Shown here piece after piece: positions 17,992 through 27,461 of a stretch of 64,000 nucleotides of DNA. Within the stretch, counting starts at the first letter, position 1. Every line of letters starts with the position of its first letter. The notes beneath the pieces were generated by a model, which worked only from the letters and a program-made list of their open reading frames with translations, had not been told where the DNA came from and made no database searches. The stretch comes from Methylomarinum sp. Ch1-1. GTDB taxonomy: Bacteria > Pseudomonadota > Gammaproteobacteria > Methylococcales > Methylomonadaceae. The DNA lies in the NCBI RefSeq assembly GCF_030717995.2, contig NZ_CP157743.1, forward strand, positions 3,188,501 to 3,252,500. The letters are read 5' to 3'. Made by a program: the position numbers and the translations under genes.

Positions 17992-18936
17992 ATGAACATC
18001 GTATTCGGCCCCGTTCCATCCAGACGCCTGGGGCGCAGCCTGGGCATCAACAATATTCCGCCCAAACATTGTTCCTATTCCTGCTTGTATTGCCAGGTCG
18101 GCAAGACGTCTCAAACCGAAATCGCGCCGCGCGTCTTTTTCCAACCGGAAAAAATCGTCGAGGCCGTCAAAGACCGTTTGTCGAGACTGGAACCTGATGA
18201 GCGCGTCGATTATCTGACCTTCGTCCCGGACGGCGAACCGACGCTCGATCGAAATCTGGCGACATCGATCAAGCTATTGCGCGAGTTGAACATCAACATC
18301 GCCGTCATCAGCAATGCCTCGCTGATCTGGCGCGACGATGTCAGGGAAGCGCTGAAACTGGCCGATTGGGTGTCGCTGAAGATTGACAGCGTCGATGCAG
18401 ACTGTTGGCGGCGCATTAACCGCCCCGATCCCGCTTTGAGACTGCAAACGATATTGCCGGCCATTCAATCATTCGCCGACGGCTTCGACGGTTTCCTGGC
18501 CACCGAAACGATGCTGCTCGAAGCCATCAATACCGCCGACGAGCAGATCAACCCATTGGGCGATTATCTGGAACAACTGCAACCGGATAAGGCCTATCTG
18601 GCCATCCCAACCCGGCCGACCGCCGAAGCCGGCATGGCCGCGCCCGATGCCGAGCGGCTCAATGCGATTTATCAAACGATCAAAGCACGCCTCGCCAATG
18701 TCGAGCTGTTGACCGGCTATGAAGGCAACGCCTTCGCTGCCAGCGGCGATCCGGTCGAGGATTTATTGGCGATCACGGCGGTCCACCCGATGCGCCGGGA
18801 CGCCGTTCAGACCCTGCTGGCCAAGAGTCAAAGCGACTGGTCTATCGTTGCAAACCTGGTCCGGAAAAACCAGTTACGGGAATTACAATATCAAGGCAAG
18901 ACTTACTATCTGAGAGCTTATCGACCCAAGAAGTAG
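17992..18936 (+). CDS. Radical SAM protein
   Basis: 314-residue radical S-adenosylmethionine enzyme. The cluster motif is C27-x3-C31-x2-C34 (CSYSCLYC), preceded by the subfamily-typical FGPVPSRRLGRSLGINNIPPKHC. Downstream are DYLTFVPDGEPTLD (the GGEP-like SAM-binding motif as DGEP), VISNASLIW and LKIDSVD. The C-terminal third looks like a small winged-helix domain. The reaction is unknown; members of this subgroup are often annotated only as radical SAM. It follows the NifX-like gene in the same direction, which hints at a metal-cofactor role, but this is only context. Confidence 0.85.
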   Translation: MNIVFGPVPSRRLGRSLGINNIPPKHCSYSCLYCQVGKTSQTEIAPRVFFQPEKIVEAVKDRLSRLEPDERVDYLTFVPDGEPTLDRNLATSIKLLRELNINIAVISNASLIWRDDVREALKLADWVSLKIDSVDADCWRRINRPDPALRLQTILPAIQSFADGFDGFLATETMLLEAINTADEQINPLGDYLEQLQPDKAYLAIPTRPTAEAGMAAPDAERLNAIYQTIKARLANVELLTGYEGNAFAASGDPVEDLLAITAVHPMRRDAVQTLLAKSQSDWSIVANLVRKNQLRELQYQGKTYYLRAYRPKK

Positions 18937-18954
18937 ATTGGGCCGAATGGCATA

Positions 18955-19015
18955 TAGTCCAACATCTTGAGTTTGTTGTTGGGTTACGCTTCGCTAACCC
19001 AATCTACATTTTTCA
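18955..19015. repeat. Palindromic intergenic repeat, possible terminator
   Basis: Hairpin around ttgggttacgc/gctaacccaa (about 18979-19002), followed shortly by acattttt. It may terminate the radical SAM gene before feoAB. Confidence 0.5.
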
Positions 19016-19040
19016 GCATCCCCTAACGGAGAAAGTATTG

Positions 19041-21560
19041 ATGCGATTGAAAGACATGCAGACTGGCGACAGCGGCCGCATTCTCGGTTTCGACCCGGCA
19101 TTTCGTCCCCACCGGCATAAATTGCTGGCGATGGGCCTGACCCCCGGCGCCGACTTCAAGATCGTACGCATCGCGCCATTGGGCGATCCGGTCGAAATTC
19201 GGATACGCGGCGCCGATCTGAGTCTGCGCCGCGACGAGGTGGCGGGTCTGCGAGTCGAACGTCTGGCTAACGAAAGCACCGGGGCGCGGCGGACGACGCC
19301 CGAGCCGGCATTCACGATCGCGCTGATAGGCAATCCCAACTGCGGCAAAACCACGCTGTTCAACGGCTTGACCGGCGCCCGCCAACATGTCGGCAACTGG
19401 GCCGGGGTCACGGTCGAGAAAAAATCCGGCGCTTATCGATACGCCGGTAAGCGTATCAACGTCGTCGACCTGCCCGGCATCTATGCGCTGGACGTCGGCG
19501 AAAAAGCCTCGTCGCTGGACGAACAAATCGCCCGCGATTACATCCTGGCTCAGCAGGCCGACCTGATCGTCAATATCGTCGACACCTCGCATCTCGAACA
19601 TAACCTGTATTTAACTCTGCAACTGCTGGAAATGCGGCTGCCGCTGCTGGTGGTGCTGAACAACATGGACGACGCCAGCGGCCGCAATTTGCTTATCGAC
19701 AGCGACGAAATCGCCCGCCGTCTCGACTGTCCCTTGGAATCGTTAATCGCGACCCGGAGCGCGCAGGTCCAGGCCTTGAAATCGACCATCGATGGCCTCG
19801 TGGCACAAAATATCCTGGCCCATACGGTGGTCGATTACCCACCCAAGATTGCGCAGGCGCTCGATCACCTGACCCCTCAGATTGAACAGCAGTCAGGCAA
19901 GCCCGTCGGCGACGCGCGCTGGCTTGCCACCAAGTTGCTGGAACGGGACGGTTACGCGCTAACCCACGCCGCCCCCTCCGTGCTAGCGACAGCCGAGCAA
20001 TTGCGCCGGGAAATCGAGGATCAAAGCGGCGAAGAAGCCGATATCTTGATTGCCGACAGCCGTTACGCCTACATCAACCGGCTGGTGAGCGAAACGCTGA
20101 CGTCCTCGGCGGCTCTTGGTCGCAGCCTGTCCGATAAGATCGACAGCATTATCTTGCATCGTTTCCTGGCGATTCCGATCTTCTTCGCGGTGATCTACTT
20201 ACTGTTCACGTTGACGATCAAACTCGGCCGCGCCTTCAAGCCTTTCTTCAACGATCTCGCCCAGGCGTTGTTCGTCGACGGCGTCGGCCATTTTCTGACG
20301 CTGCTGGACAGTCCGTCCTGGCTGATCGTCTTGCTATCCTCGGGCGTCGGCAACGGCGTTCGCGAAGTCGCCGCATTCGTGCCCATCCTCGGCTTTCTGT
20401 ATTTGTTCATCTCGCTGCTGGAGGAGTCGGGCTATATGGCGCGGGCGACGTTTGCATTGGACCGGCTGATGCGAGTATTGGGGCTGCCCGGCAAGGCCTT
20501 CGTGCCGATGATCCTCGGCTTCGGCTGCAACGTGCCGGCGATGATGGCGACCCGTACGCTGGAACGGCCGCGCGACCGCCTGCTGACCATCCTGTTGAAT
20601 CCGCTCATGACCTGCGGTGCGCGCCTGGCGGTGTTCACGCTGTTCGCCGCGGCGTTTTTCCCCGACAACGCGGAACTGATCGTGTTTACCTTGTACCTGA
20701 TCGGCGTCGGTTTTGCGGTGCTGACCGCGTTGCTGCTGAAACACACGTTTCTCCATCAGGAATTCTCGTTGGTATTGATGGAAATCCCCAGCTACCATAT
20801 ACCGAAACTGAAAAACGTCTGGCTCAACAGTTGGACCCGGGTCCGCGCCTTCGTCGTCAGGGTCGGAAAAATCATCGTCACGATGGTCGTGATCCTGAAC
20901 CTGCTCGCGTCGATCGGCACGGACGGCTCGTTCAAGACCAACAACATCGAACATTCGCTGCTCAGCGCGGCCGGACGCGCGGTTACGCCGGCGCTGGCGC
21001 CGTTGGGCGTCGAACAAGACAATTGGCCGGCGACGGTCGCGTTGCTGACCGGCGTACTGCATAAGGTCGTCGTGATCAGCACGCTGAAAACGATTTATGC
21101 GGAAACCGATGCCAGAAAAGCCGTCGACGGTGCGCAAGCCTTCGACTTGGGCGCTTCGGTCATAGCGGCCTTTAACACGATACCGCAGGGTCTGAAAAAA
21201 ATGTTCGGCCTCGCTGGCATGCAACAGACATCCGGCCCCTCTCCATTCACGGCGGCATTGCATAGGCATTTTCACGGCCAAATCGGCGCCTTCGCCTATT
21301 TACTGTTCGTATTGCTTTATTTTCCGTGCATCGCGACGACGGCCGCCGCCTATAAGGAATCCGGTCGGGGCTGGGCGCTGTTCATGGTGGTCTGGGCCAG
21401 CGCCCTGGCCTATCTGAGCGCGACGCTGTTTTATCAACTGGCGACCTACACTCAGCACCCGGCCAGTTCGACGGCCTGGCTGGCCGGAATCGCGCTGACC
21501 GCCTCAGGGATTGTGCTGAGTTTTCGCCATTGGGGCAAACGGCGCACCGTGGCAGATTGA
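19041..21560 (+). CDS. feoB: Fused FeoA-FeoB ferrous iron transporter
   Basis: 839-residue Fe2+ importer. Residues 1-78 form a FeoA (SH3-like) domain (MRLKDMQTGDSGRILGF, LAMGLTPGADFKIVRIAPLGDPVEI). A linker leads to the FeoB G-domain with G1 GNPNCGKT, G2-like WAGVTVEKK and G3 DLPGIY. The C-terminal membrane domain carries the two Gate motifs (VPILGFLYLFISLLEESGYMARATF, FGCNVPA). FeoA and FeoB are usually separate; fusions occur in several phyla. A TTG at 19038 is in frame, but the ATG at 19041 with ggagaaa upstream is the better start. It lies upstream of a P1B-ATPase and an SmsCB-like pair, suggesting an iron and Fe-S regulon. Confidence 0.95.
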   Translation: MRLKDMQTGDSGRILGFDPAFRPHRHKLLAMGLTPGADFKIVRIAPLGDPVEIRIRGADLSLRRDEVAGLRVERLANESTGARRTTPEPAFTIALIGNPNCGKTTLFNGLTGARQHVGNWAGVTVEKKSGAYRYAGKRINVVDLPGIYALDVGEKASSLDEQIARDYILAQQADLIVNIVDTSHLEHNLYLTLQLLEMRLPLLVVLNNMDDASGRNLLIDSDEIARRLDCPLESLIATRSAQVQALKSTIDGLVAQNILAHTVVDYPPKIAQALDHLTPQIEQQSGKPVGDARWLATKLLERDGYALTHAAPSVLATAEQLRREIEDQSGEEADILIADSRYAYINRLVSETLTSSAALGRSLSDKIDSIILHRFLAIPIFFAVIYLLFTLTIKLGRAFKPFFNDLAQALFVDGVGHFLTLLDSPSWLIVLLSSGVGNGVREVAAFVPILGFLYLFISLLEESGYMARATFALDRLMRVLGLPGKAFVPMILGFGCNVPAMMATRTLERPRDRLLTILLNPLMTCGARLAVFTLFAAAFFPDNAELIVFTLYLIGVGFAVLTALLLKHTFLHQEFSLVLMEIPSYHIPKLKNVWLNSWTRVRAFVVRVGKIIVTMVVILNLLASIGTDGSFKTNNIEHSLLSAAGRAVTPALAPLGVEQDNWPATVALLTGVLHKVVVISTLKTIYAETDARKAVDGAQAFDLGASVIAAFNTIPQGLKKMFGLAGMQQTSGPSPFTAALHRHFHGQIGAFAYLLFVLLYFPCIATTAAAYKESGRGWALFMVVWASALAYLSATLFYQLATYTQHPASSTAWLAGIALTASGIVLSFRHWGKRRTVAD

Positions 21561-21668
21561 ATGGATAGATGTGCTGAACGCAGTGAAGCGCATCGATAAC
21601 CGATTCATACGCATGATGCGCTTCGTTCCTCAGCGGCATCACAAATTGCTTTAACTCAGGACACAAAT

Positions 21669-23660
21669 ATGGCTTACAAAATTTATTTCGATCAAATCGA
21701 CGCACAGCTGCTTAAAATCAGTCCGCATCAGGACATCATGTTGCTCAGGGTCATCGCCGCGGTGATCCCGATGATCTTTTACGGCCTCGATGCGCTCTAC
21801 GACCTGCCTGCGCTGTATTGGCTGGGCATGCCGTTTTATTTGTTCTGTCTGGCGCTATATCTGGAAGGCCTGCTGAAAAGCCTGCTGTTGATGCGCAAGG
21901 TCTCGGCGGAGCTGCTGATCGTGCTGGTCATGACGGTTACGCTGATCGACGGCGCGCCGTTGAGCGGCGCGATGGTGGCCTGGTTCATCGGTTTAGGGCT
22001 TTATATCTCGTTTACGATCATCCGCAAGAACCGGGAAAAAATCGAAAGCCTGATCCAAGAAGGCAAGAAAACCGCCCAGTTGTTGCAAGGCGACCGGATC
22101 GAGGAAGTCCCGATCAACCAAATCAAAAAAGATGATGTCGTCATCATTCCCAAAGGCGCGATGGTGCCGATCGACGGCCTGATTCTCGACGGCGCTTCGT
22201 CGATCGACGAGGCGATCATCACCGGCGAACCCTTCCCTGTCTACAAAGAAAAAGGCGCCAGCGTCACCTCCGGCACGCTGAATCTGACCGAGCCGCTGCA
22301 GGTCAAGGCCGATAAAAACGGCGACGACTCGTTCATTGCAGTCATCAGCCAGGAAATCGAAAACAGCCTGCTGAATAAATCGGAGCTGCAGCGGCGCGCC
22401 GACACCACGGTGCAGATCTTATTGCTGTCGGTCACCGCCTATGCGTTCATGTTGTTCTACATCACCGGCAGCCTGCATCTGATGGCGACCGCGCTGGCCG
22501 TGGTCTGCCCTTGCGCCTGGGCGCTGGCGACGCCGACCGCGTTCGCCGCCAATATCGGTCGACTGGCGCGCAGCAACATCCTGGCGCGGGGCGGCGAGCC
22601 GCTGGAGAGCATGCAGGACATCAAAACCCTGATTCTGGACAAAACCGGCACCGTGACGCTGGCCGAACCGGAAGTCAGCCAAGTCATCGAGCTCGATATG
22701 CCGAAACTGCGCCTGTTGCAACTGGCGGCGTCGATAGAGTCCCGCTTCGATCACCCGATCTCACGATCGATTATCAACTACGCGAAACAACAGGGCGTCG
22801 ACGCCTTGCTACCGGTTAAACAGGCCGAGGACCTGCCTGGCCGCGGCATCAGGGGACACATCGAACAGCAGGAAATATTGCTGGGCAGCGCCGAAACGCT
22901 ACGTTATCAGGACATCGAGATCCCGGCCATCGATTACAGCGGCCGCGCGATCTGGCTGGCGCTGGACGGGCAAGTTCAGGGCGTGATCGTGATACGCGAC
23001 ATCATGCTGGCGGAAATGCAAAACCTCGCCGCAACGATACACGACTGCGGCATCGACAGAGTCGTGCTGGCGACCGGCGATAACGAGGAACAGGAAGCCC
23101 GGCGGGTGGCCGACTACATCGGCGCCGATGAATATCATTTCAATTGCACGCCGGAGGATAAAACGGCGCTGATCCAGAAATTCCAGGCCCAAGGCCGGGT
23201 CGCGATGGTCGGGGACGGCGTCAACGATGCGCCGGCCCTGGCCGCCGCCAATGTCGGCATCGCCATCGGCGGTCACAAGAATGTCAGCCTGGCGATCGTC
23301 TCCTCGGATATCGTGATCCTCGGCCACGACGCCCAGGACATGGTCACGATCCTGCGCCTCAGTCATAAGATGGGCAACATCATCCGCCAGAATTATCTGT
23401 GGGCCGTCGCCTTCAACAGCGTCGGTCTGGCGCTGGCGACCTTCGGCTTTCTGAACCCGATCTTCGCCGCGTTGCTGCACCACTTCAGCTCGGTGTTCGT
23501 CGTCGTCAATGCCGGCCGCCTGTATTTCACCGGCATAGAGCGATCGTTGCTGGGACCGGTTTTCCAAAAAATGGATAGTTTGACCGAACGCAAGCGACTG
23601 TGCCGCAATCCGGCGCAACCGTCCACAGCCGAAAACGCGGTCGCCGAACAAGAAGGTTAA
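21669..23660 (+). CDS. P1B-type heavy-metal-translocating ATPase
   Basis: 663-residue P-type ATPase. Order of features: four N-terminal hydrophobic segments with no HMA metal-binding domain, actuator domain with TGEPFPV, transmembrane metal site CPC (VVCPCAWALATPTA), phosphorylation motif DKTGT, the P1B-specific HP dipeptide (RFDHPISRS) and the hinge MVGDGVNDAPALAAANVGIAIG. The CPC motif fits Cu+ or Zn2+/Cd2+ export, but position next to feoAB and an Fe-S pair raises the possibility of iron, as for P1B-6-type enzymes. Its stop is 3 bases before the next gene's ATG, so transport and Fe-S genes are one operon. Confidence 0.9.
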   Translation: MAYKIYFDQIDAQLLKISPHQDIMLLRVIAAVIPMIFYGLDALYDLPALYWLGMPFYLFCLALYLEGLLKSLLLMRKVSAELLIVLVMTVTLIDGAPLSGAMVAWFIGLGLYISFTIIRKNREKIESLIQEGKKTAQLLQGDRIEEVPINQIKKDDVVIIPKGAMVPIDGLILDGASSIDEAIITGEPFPVYKEKGASVTSGTLNLTEPLQVKADKNGDDSFIAVISQEIENSLLNKSELQRRADTTVQILLLSVTAYAFMLFYITGSLHLMATALAVVCPCAWALATPTAFAANIGRLARSNILARGGEPLESMQDIKTLILDKTGTVTLAEPEVSQVIELDMPKLRLLQLAASIESRFDHPISRSIINYAKQQGVDALLPVKQAEDLPGRGIRGHIEQQEILLGSAETLRYQDIEIPAIDYSGRAIWLALDGQVQGVIVIRDIMLAEMQNLAATIHDCGIDRVVLATGDNEEQEARRVADYIGADEYHFNCTPEDKTALIQKFQAQGRVAMVGDGVNDAPALAAANVGIAIGGHKNVSLAIVSSDIVILGHDAQDMVTILRLSHKMGNIIRQNYLWAVAFNSVGLALATFGFLNPIFAALLHHFSSVFVVVNAGRLYFTGIERSLLGPVFQKMDSLTERKRLCRNPAQPSTAENAVAEQEG

Positions 23661-23663
23661 ACG

Positions 23664-24386
23664 ATGGCCTTATTGGAAATCCATCATGCCCGCTTCAAGG
23701 CCGGCAATCGAACCATACTGAACGACCTGAGCCTGTCCATCGAAGCCGGCGAGACCCATGTATTGATCGGCACCAACGGCACCGGCAAGAGCACGTTGGC
23801 GCGACTGATCATGGGCTGCGACGGTTACCGCCTCAGCGCCGGAAAAATCCTGTTCGCAGGCGAATACATCGGCGACCGACGCATGCAGGACCGCGCCCGC
23901 CTCGGACTGTCGATGGTCTGGCAGGAGCCGGCCCTGTTCGAAGGCATCTCGGTGCGCGATTACCTGAGTCTTGGCGACAAGCAAATCGATCCGTCATCCT
24001 GTCTGAACCGGTTCGGATTGAACCCGACTCACTATCTAGAAAGGCCGCTCGACCAGACCATGAGCGGCGGCGAGCGCAAACGCATCGAACTGGCCTCGAT
24101 GCTGGCCCTGCAACCCAAACTGTGCATCCTCGACGAGCCGGTGTCCGGCATCGATCTGCTCTCGATTCGCAACATCCTCTCCGTCATCGGCCGTATCAAG
24201 CAAAACGGCTCGGCAATTTTGTTGATCAGTCACCGCGAAGAAGTCGCCGCCATCGCCGATCGCGCCTCGCTGCTGTGCGGCGGCCATATCATCGCCAGCG
24301 GCGATCCACAACAGATCGTCGAACAATACAAATCCCGACAATGTATCGTCTGTGACGGTCAGGAGTGCGACTATGCAGCGGGTTGA
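23664..24386 (+). CDS. SufC/SmsC-like Fe-S assembly ATPase
   Basis: 240-residue ABC-type ATPase of the SufC branch: Walker A GTNGTGKST, SufC-like insertion MQDRARLGLSMVWQEPALFEG, signature MSGGERKRIELA, Walker B LCILDEPVSGID and switch His SHREEV. It does not look like a membrane transporter ATPase. The C-terminus carries three cysteines (QCIVCDGQEC), unusual for SufC. It overlaps the SufB/SmsB-like gene downstream by 14 bases, consistent with a two-subunit scaffold like the minimal Sms system of archaea. Confidence 0.82.
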   Translation: MALLEIHHARFKAGNRTILNDLSLSIEAGETHVLIGTNGTGKSTLARLIMGCDGYRLSAGKILFAGEYIGDRRMQDRARLGLSMVWQEPALFEGISVRDYLSLGDKQIDPSSCLNRFGLNPTHYLERPLDQTMSGGERKRIELASMLALQPKLCILDEPVSGIDLLSIRNILSVIGRIKQNGSAILLISHREEVAAIADRASLLCGGHIIASGDPQQIVEQYKSRQCIVCDGQECDYAAG

Positions 24387-25308
24387 GTCATTTTATGCGC
24401 TATTGAATGCCGCCGGCGCCGACGGCGCAGTATTGAACGACCGCGACACAGCCCACCTGGTCGCCGATGGTCAAACCCTGCTGAGCCGACAGACGATCCC
24501 CGGCGTCGCGATGAAGATTGACGAACAAGATGACATCACCCTCGCCAAAATCCGCATCGCCCGCAATCAACACATCCACAAGCCGATCCATCTGTGCTTC
24601 GGCCTGCTGCAACGCATAGGCGGACAGCGTTTCAACCTAGCTATCACGCTGGAAGCCGGCGCCAAGGCCACGTTCATCGCCCACGGCCTGTTCGCCAACG
24701 TCGAGCGCCTCCGACACCGCATGGAGAAAACCATCGAACTCGGCGAAGGCTCGGAACTGCATTTCAGCGACAGCCATATACACGGCCTGTCGGCCGGCAT
24801 CGATGTGCAGACGAAAAATACCGTCAAGGTCGGCAAAAAAGCCCGTTACAGCGCCGATTTCTCGTTGACGTCGGGCCTGGTCGGCAAGCTCGACCTGAAG
24901 GAATCGGTACAGGCCGACGACGAGGCCGTTGTCGAATTGGTCTCGCGCGTCTACGGCCATCAACTCGACCGCATCAGCATCGACGAAAAAGTCAGCCTGA
25001 ACGGCCGTTTCTCCCGCAGCATGATCAAAAGCCGGGTCGCATTAGAGGACGAAGCCCGAGCCGACATCGTCGGCGTCACCGAGGGCCGCGCCGAAGGCGC
25101 CCGAGGTCATATGGACTGTCTGGAAATCATCAAGGACCAGGCGATCGGTCAATCGACGCCGATCGTCAAGGTTTGTCACCCTCTGGCCAAGATCACCCAT
25201 GAAGCGGCGATCGGCACGGTCGACAAGAAACAACTGGAAACCTTGATCGCCCACGGTCTGTCTCCGGAACAAGCCACCGACATGATCGTGTTGGGCATGT
25301 TGCGCTGA
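24373..25308 (+). CDS. SufB/SufD/SmsB-like Fe-S scaffold protein
   Basis: 311-residue SufB/D-superfamily protein, much shorter than SufB (about 480) and close to the archaeal SmsB length. A right-handed beta-helix-like core spans about residues 60-280, with family landmarks FIAHGLFANV, RHRMEKTIELGEGSELHFSDS, KDQAIGQSTPIVKVCHPLAKITHEAAIGTVDKKQLETLIAHGLSP and ATDMIV near the end. The single Cys in KVCHPLAKITHEA lies where SufB uses Cys/Glu/His for cluster assembly. ATG at 24373 has aggag 7 bases upstream; a GTG at 24352 is rejected. Confidence 0.82.
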   Translation: MQRVESFYALLNAAGADGAVLNDRDTAHLVADGQTLLSRQTIPGVAMKIDEQDDITLAKIRIARNQHIHKPIHLCFGLLQRIGGQRFNLAITLEAGAKATFIAHGLFANVERLRHRMEKTIELGEGSELHFSDSHIHGLSAGIDVQTKNTVKVGKKARYSADFSLTSGLVGKLDLKESVQADDEAVVELVSRVYGHQLDRISIDEKVSLNGRFSRSMIKSRVALEDEARADIVGVTEGRAEGARGHMDCLEIIKDQAIGQSTPIVKVCHPLAKITHEAAIGTVDKKQLETLIAHGLSPEQATDMIVLGMLR

Positions 25309-25370
25309 TTTCCCTATAATGAATAAGGATATTATAATATGAGACTAATCGCCGAACACCCGGGAGAATC

Positions 25371-26539
25371 ATGACTATAACCGAGAATCTGTTAAACGCG
25401 GTTCGAGACATCGAGCCAATCATTCGCCAATACGCCCCCGAAGCCGAGCGCGAACGAAAACTGTCCGCGCCGGTGGCCGAGGCGATGCATCGGACGGGAC
25501 TCTATCGCATGTGGCGGCCCAAGGCCTTCGGCGGTTATGAATTGGACCCGGTCTCGGGTTTCCGCATCATCGAAGCCGTCTCGCGCATCGACAGCGCGGC
25601 GGGTTGGAACCTGCAAATCGCCGTCGCCCACGACCTGTTCGCGCCGTGGTTCGACGACAGCGCGGCGGCGGAGATTTTCCACGCCGACGCGATTCCAGTC
25701 GGCGCCTTCAACCCCGCCCGCAAAGCCGTTCCGGTGGCGGGCGGCTACCGTATTTCCGGGCGCACCTCGTATGTCAGCGGCGCCCACCATGCCACGGCCT
25801 TCATCGGCTTCGCCAATGTCCATGACGACGGCGAGTTGCGCCTGGACGACGACGGCAATGCCGTAACCAAGATTATCGCGGTCCCGGCCTCCGAGGCGGA
25901 AATCGTCGACAATTGGAACACCATGGGCATGCGCGGCAGCGGCAGTCATGACGTCGCCATGCAGGACGTCTTCATTCCCGAACACTGGACCGCGCCATGG
26001 AGACCGTTGCAACAACCCGGCGACGCCTACACGGGGCGCTTTACCGCCTGACGATTTGGCCGGCGATCGGTGCGCTGGTGGCGCCGGCGCTGGGCGTCGC
26101 ACGCGCGGCCATCGACGAAGCGATAGAACTGATCGGCAACAAGGTTCCGGCCTACGGTCAGAAAACGCTGAAGCATCAGGGTGTCGCGCAAGCACAGCTG
26201 GCCAGGGCCGAAGCCAAGCTCGGTTCCTGCCGCGCCTATTTCTTCGAGGCCTTCGAGCAAGCCTGGCAGGAGGCCGTCTCCGACCGACCGATCACGCTTA
26301 AACGTAAAGGCGACATGCAGCTGGCGATGACCCATGCGACGCAGGAATGCGCCCAAGCCGTCAGGCTGATCCAGGAGATCGCCGGCGCCTCGGCGATACG
26401 CGAAGAATCCCCTTTTGCCCAACACTTCCGCGATGCTCACGTCATCGCCCAACACGGCTTCACCAACGCCAGCAAGCTGGAATCGGTCGGTCAAATCCTG
26501 CTCGGGCTCGATCCCGACTGGCCGTTTTTCCGTTTCTAA
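25371..26539 (+). pseudogene. Acyl-CoA dehydrogenase-like flavoprotein, frameshifted
   Basis: The first frame (25371-26051) encodes the N-terminal and central acyl-CoA dehydrogenase domains (GLYRMWRPKAFGGYELDP, AAGWNLQIAVAHD, GMRGSGSHDVAMQDVFIP) and stops. The next frame continues seamlessly from about 26037 with the C-terminal four-helix domain (LYRLTIWPAIGALVAPALGVARAAIDEA, ending LDPDWPFFRF). One missing G in a G-run at 26033-26036 would explain the break: adding one base gives YTGALYRL. The family includes acyl-CoA dehydrogenases and two-component flavin monooxygenases such as DszC/HpaB-like proteins. A true mutation or a sequencing error cannot be told apart here. Confidence 0.8.
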
Positions 26540-26614
26540 TCCGGCCGCGTCCCGCGCCGTTCAGGCCGCGGCCCCAATTCATAATCGAACAACTACGAGA
26601 GGCACGAGACAATC

Positions 26615-27436
26615 ATGGAACAAAGCATGAACGAATTGATGAGCCACACGACCGATATGGGCCAGGCCGAGATGTTTTCCAAGGACTGGTATAACGAATA
26701 TTTTCGTCGGGCGGTCGAAAGCCGGGCGCATTCGCGCTTTTGTGAGGCCGTTTACGGCCGGGACCTGTGCCAGCACGGCATGATGGACATCGAGGAAATG
26801 GAATTTCTGGCGACATTGTTGAAGCCCGGCGAGAAGGTGTTGGAAGTCGGCTGCTCGAACGGCTATATCAGCGAATATCTGCATGGGCAGAGCGGTTGCG
26901 ATATCCTCGGTCTCGATTATGCCGATGCAGCCATCGCCCAGGCGCAAGCCCGGACCCGGGAGACGGCTTCGCTGAATTTTCGCTGCGCGGATCTGATCCG
27001 GGATGAGTTGCCGGACGGCGATTACGATACGATCCTGGCGATCGATTCGATCTACTTCATGGGCGATTACAACAAGACCCTGGCCAAGCTCAATGCCAGA
27101 CTGAAGCCCGGCGGCCGAATGCTCATCGCCGCGTTCCAGGCCCGAGAAGACGACGAGCCCGAGACCATACTGCAACCCGGCCATACCCGCATGGACAAGG
27201 CTTTGCAGACTTTAGGCTTCACCTATGTTCAGCACGACTTCACCCGGAACATCCGCGAGCACTGGATAAAAAACTACCAATACTCACACACCCTGCAAGC
27301 CGAGTTCACGGCCGAAGGCAACGCCTTCCTGTGCGAGGCCCGCATGGCCGAAAACGGCTGGTTCAAGGACCACGCCGAGCGCGGAACGCTGGTGCGCTTC
27401 CTGTATGTGATCGAGCATAATCCCGCATTGGCTTAA
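26615..27436 (+). CDS. Class I SAM-dependent methyltransferase
   Basis: 273-residue Rossmann-fold methyltransferase. Motif I is VLEVGCSNGYIS (about residue 75), followed by the acidic D at LGLDYAD, motif II DYDTILAIDSIYFM and post-II LKPGGRMLIAAF. The N-terminal 60 residues (FSKDWYNEYFRRAVESRAHSRF) may be a substrate lid. The product is unknown; SAM-binding is well supported, the substrate is not. It is the last gene of the plus-strand block, convergent with the ZIP transporter. Confidence 0.82.
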   Translation: MEQSMNELMSHTTDMGQAEMFSKDWYNEYFRRAVESRAHSRFCEAVYGRDLCQHGMMDIEEMEFLATLLKPGEKVLEVGCSNGYISEYLHGQSGCDILGLDYADAAIAQAQARTRETASLNFRCADLIRDELPDGDYDTILAIDSIYFMGDYNKTLAKLNARLKPGGRMLIAAFQAREDDEPETILQPGHTRMDKALQTLGFTYVQHDFTRNIREHWIKNYQYSHTLQAEFTAEGNAFLCEARMAENGWFKDHAERGTLVRFLYVIEHNPALA

Positions 27437-27461
27437 GGTTCTCCAACAGAATAGGAACGCC

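Noticed and set aside
20334-21281. 315-codon minus-strand ORF inside feoAB
   Set aside because: Arg/Gln/Asp-rich composition typical of antisense translation of a GC-rich gene; the feoB frame is fully conserved.
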